This document shows positions 53,893 to 60,945 of a stretch of DNA of 64,000 nucleotides, in pieces. The translations under genes were made by a program, and so were the position numbers. Within the stretch, counting starts at the first letter, position 1. The number at the start of each line of letters is the position of its first letter. The notes below the pieces were generated by a model. The model was not told the origin of the DNA. It ran no database searches and saw only the letters and a program-made list of their open reading frames with translations. This DNA comes from Rhizobium sp. AQ_MP (lineage in GTDB: Bacteria > Pseudomonadota > Alphaproteobacteria > Rhizobiales > Rhizobiaceae). The stretch covers positions 556,218 to 620,217 of the forward strand of contig NZ_JACJVI010000001.1 of NCBI RefSeq assembly GCF_014237835.1, read 5' to 3'.

Positions 53893-55557
53893 ATGTACGA
53901 TTTTGTGATTATCGGCGGCGGCTCGGCTGGCTCCGTGCTTGCCGCCCGCCTGAGCGAAGACCCGGCGGTCACGGTTTGCCTGCTTGAAGCCGGCGGACGC
54001 GGAGACAGCATTTTCGCGCGCGTGCCCATGGCGGCGGCGGCCGTCGTGCCGGGCCATGTAAAGAGCGGCAACTGGCGTTTCGAAACCGTGCCGCAGACGG
54101 GCCTCAACGGACGCCGCGGCTATCAGCCACGCGGTCGGGGCCTTGGCGGATCGAGCCTGATCAATGCCATGCTTTACGTCCGTGGTCACGCGAAGGACTA
54201 TGACGAATGGGCCGCACTGGGCTGTGACGGCTGGTCATGGGAGGATGTCCTGCCATGGTTCAGGAAATCGGAGGACAATATCCGCGGTGCCGACGATCTG
54301 CATGGACGGGGCGGCCCTCTACAGGTCTGCGACCAGAACTGGACGCGCCCCATCAACCAGGCCTTCCTCAAGGCCTGCAAGCAGAGCGGGTACCGCCAGA
54401 ATGACGATTTCAACGGACCGCAACAGGAAGGGGCCGGCGTCTACCAGGCGACCCAGTTCTGGAACGGCCCGAAGCGTGGCGAGCGTTGCTCGGCAGCTGC
54501 CGCCTATCTTCACGACGTGATGGCCCGCCGCAATCTGACGGTCGTTACCGAGGCGCATGTCACGCGCATCGTCATCGAGCGGGGCAGGGCGGTGGGCGTC
54601 GCCTATCGCTTCGGCAAAGAGGAGCGCATCGTCCGAGCCGGTCGCGAAGTATTGCTTTCCGCGGGCGCGCTGCAGTCACCGCAGATCCTGATGCTCTCCG
54701 GGATTGGCCCCGCCGATCACCTGACGTCGCTCGGCATCAGCGTGGTGGCGGATCGACCGGAGGTGGGATCGAACCTGCAGGACCACCTCGACTACACCAT
54801 GATCTTCCGCTCGCCCGATACCGACATGTTTGGCCTCGGCATTACGGCAACACGCGACATCCTTCGCGCTGCAAACGAGTGGCGCACCGAGCGCATGGGC
54901 CACTTGAGGTCCACCTGCGCGGAATCTGGTGCCTTCCTGAAGACGGATTCAGCCCTTGATCGTCCGGATATCCAGCTGCATTTCCTGGTCGCCATGGTCG
55001 ACGACCACGTGCGCAAGATGCATTGGGGGCATGGCTATTCCTGCCATGTCTGCCTGCTGCGTCCGCATTCGCGTGGCACGGTGCGTCTGGCAAGCGCCGA
55101 TCCCTCGGTCGCCCCGCTCATAGATCCGGGCTTCCTGTCAGACCCACGCGACATCGAAACCCTGCGCAAGGGAGCCAGGATAATGGCTGAAATCATGGAA
55201 GCGCCTGCCCTGAACAAGTATCGCGGCGCAGAACTTTACCCCGCCGGCCAATCCGATAGCGAGCTCGATGCCGCTATCCGCGCGCGCGCCGACACGATCT
55301 ACCATCCGGTCGGCACCTGCCGCATGGGCTCGGACGAGGCCGCGGTCGTTGACCCGGCCTTGAGACTCAAAGGCATCGCGGGACTGCGCGTCATCGACGC
55401 CTCCGTGATGCCGCGCCTGATCGGCGGCAATACCAATGCTCCGGTGATCATGATGGCAGAGAAGATCGCCGCATCCATCCGCGCGGAGCAGCAACCAGCG
55501 AAACAGCGAGGCGCCCCACGCGATGCGGCCAGCAAGAGTGGATTGCATTTCGCCTGA
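53893..55557 (+). CDS. GMC-family oxidoreductase (choline/alcohol dehydrogenase-like)
   Basis: The 554-residue flavoprotein has the GMC FAD loop DFVIIGGGSAGSVLAARLSED at the N-terminus, the PS00623-like RGRGLGGSSLINAMLYVRGH and the PS00624-like segment GALQSPQILMLSGIGP. The C-terminal catalytic His is in YHPVGTCRMG and GGNTNAPVIMMAEK closes the domain. It would oxidise an alcohol or polyol; BetA and PEG/alcohol dehydrogenases are relatives. The neighbouring gluconokinase gene suggests a sugar or sugar-alcohol link, but this is weak. ATG 53893 fits the FAD loop position. Confidence 0.88.
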   Translation: MYDFVIIGGGSAGSVLAARLSEDPAVTVCLLEAGGRGDSIFARVPMAAAAVVPGHVKSGNWRFETVPQTGLNGRRGYQPRGRGLGGSSLINAMLYVRGHAKDYDEWAALGCDGWSWEDVLPWFRKSEDNIRGADDLHGRGGPLQVCDQNWTRPINQAFLKACKQSGYRQNDDFNGPQQEGAGVYQATQFWNGPKRGERCSAAAAYLHDVMARRNLTVVTEAHVTRIVIERGRAVGVAYRFGKEERIVRAGREVLLSAGALQSPQILMLSGIGPADHLTSLGISVVADRPEVGSNLQDHLDYTMIFRSPDTDMFGLGITATRDILRAANEWRTERMGHLRSTCAESGAFLKTDSALDRPDIQLHFLVAMVDDHVRKMHWGHGYSCHVCLLRPHSRGTVRLASADPSVAPLIDPGFLSDPRDIETLRKGARIMAEIMEAPALNKYRGAELYPAGQSDSELDAAIRARADTIYHPVGTCRMGSDEAAVVDPALRLKGIAGLRVIDASVMPRLIGGNTNAPVIMMAEKIAASIRAEQQPAKQRGAPRDAASKSGLHFA

Positions 55558-55607
55558 ACCTTCCTATTGTCGCGGCCCTTGGATGAGGGTGCAGGAAGAG
55601 GAAGCGC

Positions 55608-56135
55608 ATGCCACTGCAAGACAAGCCAGCCACCGCGCGAGCGGTGATCGTGATGGGTGTGAGTGGCTGCGGCAAGACCTCCGTCGGCGAGATGCTCGCA
55701 TCTCGCCTCGGGCTCCCCTTCGTTGAAGGCGATGTGCTGCATCCTCAAAGCAATGTCGCGAAGATGGCCGCTGGGACACCGTTGACCGACGAGGATCGCT
55801 GGCCGTGGCTGACGGTGATCGGCGAACGCATGGCCGACGCTTTGGCACGAGGGGAGGGAATCGTCGTGTCCTGCTCTGCGCTGAAGAAGATCTACCGTGA
55901 CCACCTCCGCGCCGCGACGGCCGGCCGCTTGTCCTTCGTCTATCTGGAGGGATCGCGGGAACTGCTCGGCCGCCGCATGGGCGCGCGCACCGGCCATTTC
56001 ATGCCGCTGACGTTGCTGGAGAGCCAGCTTGCCACCTTGGAAATCCCGACCGGTGAACCCGGTGTTGTCACCGTATCCATCGATCAACCGGTCGAGGGCA
56101 TTGTTGCCGACGCCCTCGACCATCTTGATGCCTGA
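55608..56135 (+). CDS. gntK: Gluconokinase
   Basis: GntK phosphorylates gluconate to 6-phosphogluconate, which enters the Entner-Doudoroff route encoded at 9-13 kb. The 175-residue length is typical of the small GntK/IdnK kinases. Seen are the P-loop MGVSGCGKTS (about 16-25), EGDVLHPQSNVAKMAAGTPLTDEDRWPWL and VSCSALKKIYRDHLR. Fifty bases separate it from the GMC gene, so the two may form an operon. GAGGAAG precedes the ATG. Confidence 0.93.
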   Translation: MPLQDKPATARAVIVMGVSGCGKTSVGEMLASRLGLPFVEGDVLHPQSNVAKMAAGTPLTDEDRWPWLTVIGERMADALARGEGIVVSCSALKKIYRDHLRAATAGRLSFVYLEGSRELLGRRMGARTGHFMPLTLLESQLATLEIPTGEPGVVTVSIDQPVEGIVADALDHLDA

Positions 56136-56209
56136 GGTTGAGTACCTGCGAAGCCCGTAGGCCATCTGCGTGGCGGCGACGGTGCCGGTACCGGTCCTCT
56201 GATATCTTT

Positions 56210-57508
56210 TTACACGCCGAGCCGGTCACGCAGACCGTAATACCAGGCACCGAGCGCGGTAAACGGCACGCGGAACATGCGCCCGCCGGGGAAGGGATAA
56301 GCCTGCAAGGACGACCAGACGTCGAAGCGGCTCATCTGGCCATGCACGGCTTCGCCAAGGATCTTGCCGAGAAGATGGGTCGTCGTCACGCCATGGCCGC
56401 TGTCGCCATGCGAGAAGTAGACGGTGTCTGAAAGCTTGCCCATATGCGGAATGCGCGTCAGCGTCAGCGCGAAATTGCCGCTCCAGGCAAAGTCGATCTT
56501 CACGTCCTTGAGCTGCGGGAAGGTTTTGAGCATGTTCGGCCGGATGACGCCCGTCAGGTTCTTCGGATCCTGGCCGCCATAACCGATACCGCCGCCATAA
56601 AGCAGGCGATTGTCGGCCGTGCGCCGGTAGTAGTCGAGCACGTAATTGGCGTCCTCGACGCAGTAATTGGACGGCAGCAGTTCCTCGATCAGTTTGGCAT
56701 CCAGCACCTCGGTCGCCATGACCTGGCTGGAAACCGGCATCATCTTCTCGGTCACCTTCGGCGCGATACCGGCCATGTAGGCATTGCCGCAAACGAGGAT
56801 GTGCTTGGCCTTGACGATGCCGCCCTCGGTGCAGACGAAAGGCTGCGGGCCGGTGTCGAGGTGCACGACTTTGGAGTTCTCGAAGATCTTCGCACCGAGG
56901 CTCTCGGCCGCCGCTGCCTCGCCGAGCACCAGGTCGAGCGGGTGGATATGCCCGCCGTGACGGTCGATCATGCCGCCGACATAACGGTCGGTCTTGGCGT
57001 ACTTCTGAACCTCGGCCTTGGAGACCATTTCCAGCCCGTCATGGCCATGCTTCATCCAGTGCGCCCGCACCTCGGCCATTTCTTTGACCTGCTTGTCGGT
57101 GAAGGCTGCAAAGAAGCCGCCGTTCACGAGATCGCATTCGATCCCGTACTTTGCCACCCGCTCGCGGATGATGCGGCCACCCTCCAGCGACATCTCGCCG
57201 AGCTTGTCGGCCTTGTCCTGGCCGTAGCGTCGGGCAATTGTCTCGAGGTCGCGGCTATAGCCGTTGACGATCTGGCCGCCGTTGCGCCCAGACGCGCCGA
57301 AGCCGATACGGTCGGCTTCCAGCACGATGACGGCATAGCCCTTTTCGGAAAGCTCAAGAGCCGCCGAAATGCCGGTAAAGCCGGCGCCGATGATGCAGAT
57401 ATCGGCCGTATGCTGGCCGTCGAGCTTGGGGCGAACCCGCTTGTCGCGGGCAGAGGCTGCATAGTAGGAGGCCGCATGGCCGGGATTTGGTCCGATCGAC
57501 TTTGTCAT
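56210..57508 (-). CDS. FAD-dependent oxidoreductase, PuuB-like
   Basis: The 432-residue enzyme resembles the other oxidase in the window: FAD loop ICIIGAGFTGISAALELSEKG, then GASGRNGGQIVNGYSRD, and GDSGHGVTTTHLLGK near the end. It is likely a gamma-glutamylputrescine oxidase. It follows a glutamine-synthetase-like gene by nine bases. The two oxidases differ in sequence, so they may act on different gamma-glutamylated amines. Confidence 0.87.
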   Translation of the reverse strand: MTKSIGPNPGHAASYYAASARDKRVRPKLDGQHTADICIIGAGFTGISAALELSEKGYAVIVLEADRIGFGASGRNGGQIVNGYSRDLETIARRYGQDKADKLGEMSLEGGRIIRERVAKYGIECDLVNGGFFAAFTDKQVKEMAEVRAHWMKHGHDGLEMVSKAEVQKYAKTDRYVGGMIDRHGGHIHPLDLVLGEAAAAESLGAKIFENSKVVHLDTGPQPFVCTEGGIVKAKHILVCGNAYMAGIAPKVTEKMMPVSSQVMATEVLDAKLIEELLPSNYCVEDANYVLDYYRRTADNRLLYGGGIGYGGQDPKNLTGVIRPNMLKTFPQLKDVKIDFAWSGNFALTLTRIPHMGKLSDTVYFSHGDSGHGVTTTHLLGKILGEAVHGQMSRFDVWSSLQAYPFPGGRMFRVPFTALGAWYYGLRDRLGV

Positions 57509-57517
57509 GGCTTCACC

Positions 57518-58876
57518 TCACACGGTCCGGATATAGGCGTCGTATTCGACATCGGTCACACGCAGCGAAAACTCCGAGAGTTCCTGCTGCTTGCAGGCGG
57601 TATAAAGGCTTCGGTATTTCGGCCCGAGCGCCGCATAGGCGAAGCTCGATTTGGCAAAGCGCTGCAGCGCGTAGTCCCAGTTGGTCGGCAGTGGCTCGTG
57701 GCTGACTGCATGGTCGTCACCGGAGATCGCACCACCCGGCGAGAGCTTCTCCTTCATCCCGGCGAGCGCCGCCGAAAGGATCATCGCAAGAACGAGATAG
57801 GGATTGGTATCGGCACCGGCGACGCGGTGTTCGATGCGGGTTGCCGGCTTCGACGCGGTGATGACGCGCACCGCAGCCGAGCGGTTGTCGAAACCCCAGG
57901 ATGCGTAGGTCGGGGCATGTTCGGAGGGACGCAGGCGGCGATAGGAATTCTGGTGCGGCGCAAAGATCGCCATGCTCTCGCCCATGCTTTCCAGAAGCCC
58001 GCCGACGGAATGGAAGAGCGACTCCGAAGGGCCGTCCTCGCCGACATAGATGTTGCGGCCGTTTTCGTCGAGCACGGAGAAATGCACATGCATGCCGCTA
58101 CCGGCCTGGGTGCCGTAGGGCTTGGCCATGAAGGTGGCGTCAAGATCGTTGGCGCGGGCGACACCCTTGACGATGCGCTTCAGCAGGACCGCGTAGTCGG
58201 CAGCCGCCAGCGCATCCGGCACGTGGTTGAGATTGATCTCATACTGACCCGGACCATTTTCCCGCAGCGTCGTGTCGGCCGGGACCTTCTGTGCGCGGGC
58301 AGCCGTCGAAATGCCATGAAAGACCTCTTCGAAATCCTGCAGTTCGGAGATCGAAAGGACCTGCGTCTGGCCGGTATGCCAGCGCCCGTCACGCGTGTTG
58401 GGCGGCCTAACAGGATCCAGCGCCGAACGCACAGGATCGATGAGGTAGAATTCCAGTTCAGTCGCGACAACTGGCGTCAGCTTGGCAGCCTTGAAACGCT
58501 CCAGCACGTTTCCGAGGACCTGACGAGGATCGGCATAGAAGCTTTCGCCTTCCTGCGTATGCATTTGCAGAAGCACCTGCGCCGTGGGGCGCGCAAGCCA
58601 TGTGACGCGCGACAGCGTGCCGGGAACCGGGAAGCAGATCCCATCCGGATCGCCAGTGCCCTCGGCGAGACCAGCGGCGTTGACGTCGCGGCCCCAGACG
58701 TCGAGCGCGTAGACAGAGCGCGGCATGGCCATGCCCTTGGTCAGCACGTCGATGGCTCGCTCGCGTGGGATCCACTTCCCGCGTGGCACGCCGTTGACGT
58801 CGATGACGAAGGCTTCAAGTACTTCAATATCGGGATTTGCCGCGAAGAATTCGCGTGCCTCTTCGGCCATGTCCAT
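57518..58876 (-). CDS. Glutamine synthetase family protein, PuuA-like
   Basis: The 452-residue protein has the GS core: VVATELEFYLID, ENGPGQYEINLNH, AKPYGTQAGSGMHVHFS, NSYRRLRPSEHAPTY and RIEHRVAGADTNPYLVLAMIL. The paired PuuB-like gene suggests gamma-glutamylation of putrescine or another amine. An ATG at 58870 is an alternative start two codons later. The 285-base gap upstream contains the promoter region and the terminator of the next gene, and no convincing ORF. Confidence 0.88.
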   Translation of the reverse strand: MDMAEEAREFFAANPDIEVLEAFVIDVNGVPRGKWIPRERAIDVLTKGMAMPRSVYALDVWGRDVNAAGLAEGTGDPDGICFPVPGTLSRVTWLARPTAQVLLQMHTQEGESFYADPRQVLGNVLERFKAAKLTPVVATELEFYLIDPVRSALDPVRPPNTRDGRWHTGQTQVLSISELQDFEEVFHGISTAARAQKVPADTTLRENGPGQYEINLNHVPDALAAADYAVLLKRIVKGVARANDLDATFMAKPYGTQAGSGMHVHFSVLDENGRNIYVGEDGPSESLFHSVGGLLESMGESMAIFAPHQNSYRRLRPSEHAPTYASWGFDNRSAAVRVITASKPATRIEHRVAGADTNPYLVLAMILSAALAGMKEKLSPGGAISGDDHAVSHEPLPTNWDYALQRFAKSSFAYAALGPKYRSLYTACKQQELSEFSLRVTDVEYDAYIRTV

Positions 58877-59116
58877 GGATCACCGTATGGATAATGTCGT
58901 TTGGGTTTGAAACGCGCAAAGGGGCGCGAGCGGATGCTGGTCCGCTAACGATAGACGCTTTTCGCGTTATGGATCAAACACCGGCGCATGCCACTGTCCG
59001 TCTCTTCCTGATCCCCTTGACCGGCTGCGTGCTGCTGGCACGTCTGTCGACCCGGCCCGTTTCCGCTGGGAAACAATTTGATCAAATTCTGGAGGAGTGA
59101 GTAGCACCTTGGCGCA

Positions 59117-59150
59117 GAAAAGGCTAGCCCCCTGCGAAGGGGGCCAGTGA
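59117..59150 (-). terminator. Terminator after the dadA-like gene
   Basis: On the minus strand GCCCCCT pairs with AGGGGGC around TCGC, extended by TGG/CTA, and followed by CCTTTTC. It lies about 15 bases after the stop codon at 59162. Confidence 0.7.
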
Positions 59151-59161
59151 AACGACTGTAA

Positions 59162-60415
59162 TCAGGGGCGAAAACGCTCAGGCCCCCAGGCCTTGGTGTC
59201 GAGGAACGGCTTCTCGCCGTCCATCATCTCGGCGATCAGGCGGCCGGTGACCGGCCCCAGTGTCAGACCATGATGCGCATGGCCGAAGGCGAACCACATG
59301 CCTTCGTGACGCGGTGCCTTGCCGATGATCGGCATCATGTCCGGCGTGCAGGGGCGGGCGCCCATCCAGGGTTCGGCGTCCAGCCGCTCGGCAAGCGGGA
59401 AGATCTCGCGTGCCACCTTTTCGGCGCGCGCGAGCTGTACCGGCGATTTCGGCGCATCACGATGAGCGAATTCCGCGCCTGTCGTCAGGCGGATACCCTT
59501 TTCCATCGGCGCCAGGAAGTAGCCGGCTTCGGTATCCATGGTCCAGTTGTTGAGGACCGCGTTTCCGGCCGGTGCATAATGCATGTGATAGCCGCGCTTG
59601 ACGCCCAGCGGGAAGCGGTAGCCAAATTTACGGGTGACTTCTTCCGACCAGGGACCGAGCGCCAGAACCACCTCGTCGCCCTCGACAAAACCGTCGTCCG
59701 TCTTAACGCGCCAGCCTTTGCCCGAGGCCCCGGTTGCAAGCGTCGTCGCATCGCCCTTGACGAAGCGCCCGCCAAGAGACTGGAAATAGCTGAGATAGGC
59801 CTGCGTCAGGCCATGCGGATTGGTCACCGACCACGGATCATTCCACTTCAAGCCTCCGATGAAGTCACCGCGAATATGCGGCTCTTCCTTGGCCAGCTCT
59901 TCTCGGCTCAGGGCCCGGTAGCTGACGCCGTATTCGCGAGCGAGACGCTCGGCCTCGGCGAGATCCGCGTCGCGCTTTTCCCTCGTACGGAAGATCTCCA
60001 TCCAGCCGTCCTTGCGGATCAGATGGTCGGCACCAGCGGCCTGGATCAGATCCTGGTGCTCCGTAACCGAGTTCTCGATCAGCGGTGCATAGGATCGCGC
60101 AATGGCCTGGTGGCGGCTCTTGTTCGAATGCCACCAGTAGCGCGACAGGAAGGGCACGAGCTTGAGGATGGCACTCGCATGGTAATGCGCGTCGATCCGG
60201 TTGTTGAAGCCGTAGCGGATCAGCAGGCTCAGGTCCTGTGGAAAGCCATAGGGCACCACGCCTTCGCGCTGGATCAGGCCCGCATTGCCGAAGGAAGTCT
60301 CTTCCCCGGCGCCTCGGCGATCCACCAGCACCACCGCGCGCCCGCGCCGGGCAAGATGGATAGCTGTGGATACGCCGATGATGCCGGCGCCGAGCACGAG
60401 GGTGACCTTGGACAT
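59162..60415 (-). CDS. dadA: D-amino-acid dehydrogenase-like FAD oxidoreductase
   Basis: The 417-residue protein starts VTLVLGAGIIGVSTAIHLARRG (FAD loop), continues with VDRRGAGEETSFGNAGLIQ, and has GHAHHGLTLGPVTGRLIAEMM near its C-terminus, as in DadA. It would oxidatively deaminate D-amino acids at the inner face of the membrane, feeding electrons to the respiratory chain. ATG 60415 is set by the FAD loop and an AGGA site. An inverted repeat upstream could bind an Lrp-type regulator. Other small-substrate amine oxidases are alternatives. Confidence 0.83.
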   Translation of the reverse strand: MSKVTLVLGAGIIGVSTAIHLARRGRAVVLVDRRGAGEETSFGNAGLIQREGVVPYGFPQDLSLLIRYGFNNRIDAHYHASAILKLVPFLSRYWWHSNKSRHQAIARSYAPLIENSVTEHQDLIQAAGADHLIRKDGWMEIFRTREKRDADLAEAERLAREYGVSYRALSREELAKEEPHIRGDFIGGLKWNDPWSVTNPHGLTQAYLSYFQSLGGRFVKGDATTLATGASGKGWRVKTDDGFVEGDEVVLALGPWSEEVTRKFGYRFPLGVKRGYHMHYAPAGNAVLNNWTMDTEAGYFLAPMEKGIRLTTGAEFAHRDAPKSPVQLARAEKVAREIFPLAERLDAEPWMGARPCTPDMMPIIGKAPRHEGMWFAFGHAHHGLTLGPVTGRLIAEMMDGEKPFLDTKAWGPERFRP

Positions 60416-60459
60416 GGGAGTTGAATTCCTGCAGGTGGGATTACGGCGGGAAGAATGCA

Positions 60460-60481
60460 TTTGCGCCTACTGCGGCGCAAA
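60460..60481. promoter_or_regulatory. Palindrome TTTGCGCC-N6-GGCGCAAA upstream of the dadA-like gene
   Basis: Perfect 8-base arms with a six-base centre. Two related TTGC/GCAA-type sequences follow at about 60492-60505 (GCCGCATTTGCCGC). The cluster lies between dadA and ybaN starts and suits a dimeric or multimeric regulator. Confidence 0.45.
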
Positions 60482-60582
60482 CGAAAAATCGCCGCATTTG
60501 CCGCAATCCTCAAAATCCTTGGCCGATCCCGAATCATGCCATATCTCAGGTCGAAGCGACGGCAGCCAGTGAAGGGGACTTG

Positions 60583-60945
60583 ATGCGCCTGCTCATTCTA
60601 GCGGCTGCCTGGTTGATGGTCGGGATCGGTGTCATCGGCATCTTCCTGCCGGTCCTGCCCACGACACCCTTCATCATCTTGGCGGCAGCGCTGTTCGCCC
60701 GCTCTTCACCGCGTTTCGAGCAATGGCTGCTGGATCATCCGCGTTTCGGGCAGCCGCTGATCGACTGGCGCCGCGAAGGTGCAATCTCGAAAAAGGCAAA
60801 GATCGCCTCGGTATCGCTGATGGCCGCAAGTTACGGGATCGTCGTGTTTTTCGGAACGCCGCAGCTCTGGCTTAAGCTTCTCATAGGCGCGATCCTCATT
60901 GCCTGTGCGGCCTTCGTGCTTACCCGGCCTTCGCCACACCGGTAA
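60583..60945 (+). CDS. YbaN/DUF454-family inner-membrane protein
   Basis: The 120-residue product has a first hydrophobic segment (LLILAAAWLMVGIGVIGIFLPVLPTTPFIILAAALFA), the conserved FARSSPRFEQWLLDHPRFGQPLIDWRREGAISKKAK and two further membrane segments. This is the YbaN/DUF454 signature. Its function is unknown. AAGGGGA precedes ATG 60583. Its 3' end overlaps that of the convergent EAL gene by 26 bases. Confidence 0.88.
   Translation: MRLLILAAAWLMVGIGVIGIFLPVLPTTPFIILAAALFARSSPRFEQWLLDHPRFGQPLIDWRREGAISKKAKIASVSLMAASYGIVVFFGTPQLWLKLLIGAILIACAAFVLTRPSPHR

Noticed and set aside
56444..58894. 816-residue open frame on the plus strand
   Set aside because: It runs antisense through the second oxidase/synthetase pair and shows no recognisable domain.
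58877..59161. Small plus-strand open frame in the gap between the GS-like and dadA-like genes
   Set aside because: It has no ribosome site, biased composition, and overlaps the promoter of the GS-like gene; nothing else coding is seen there.
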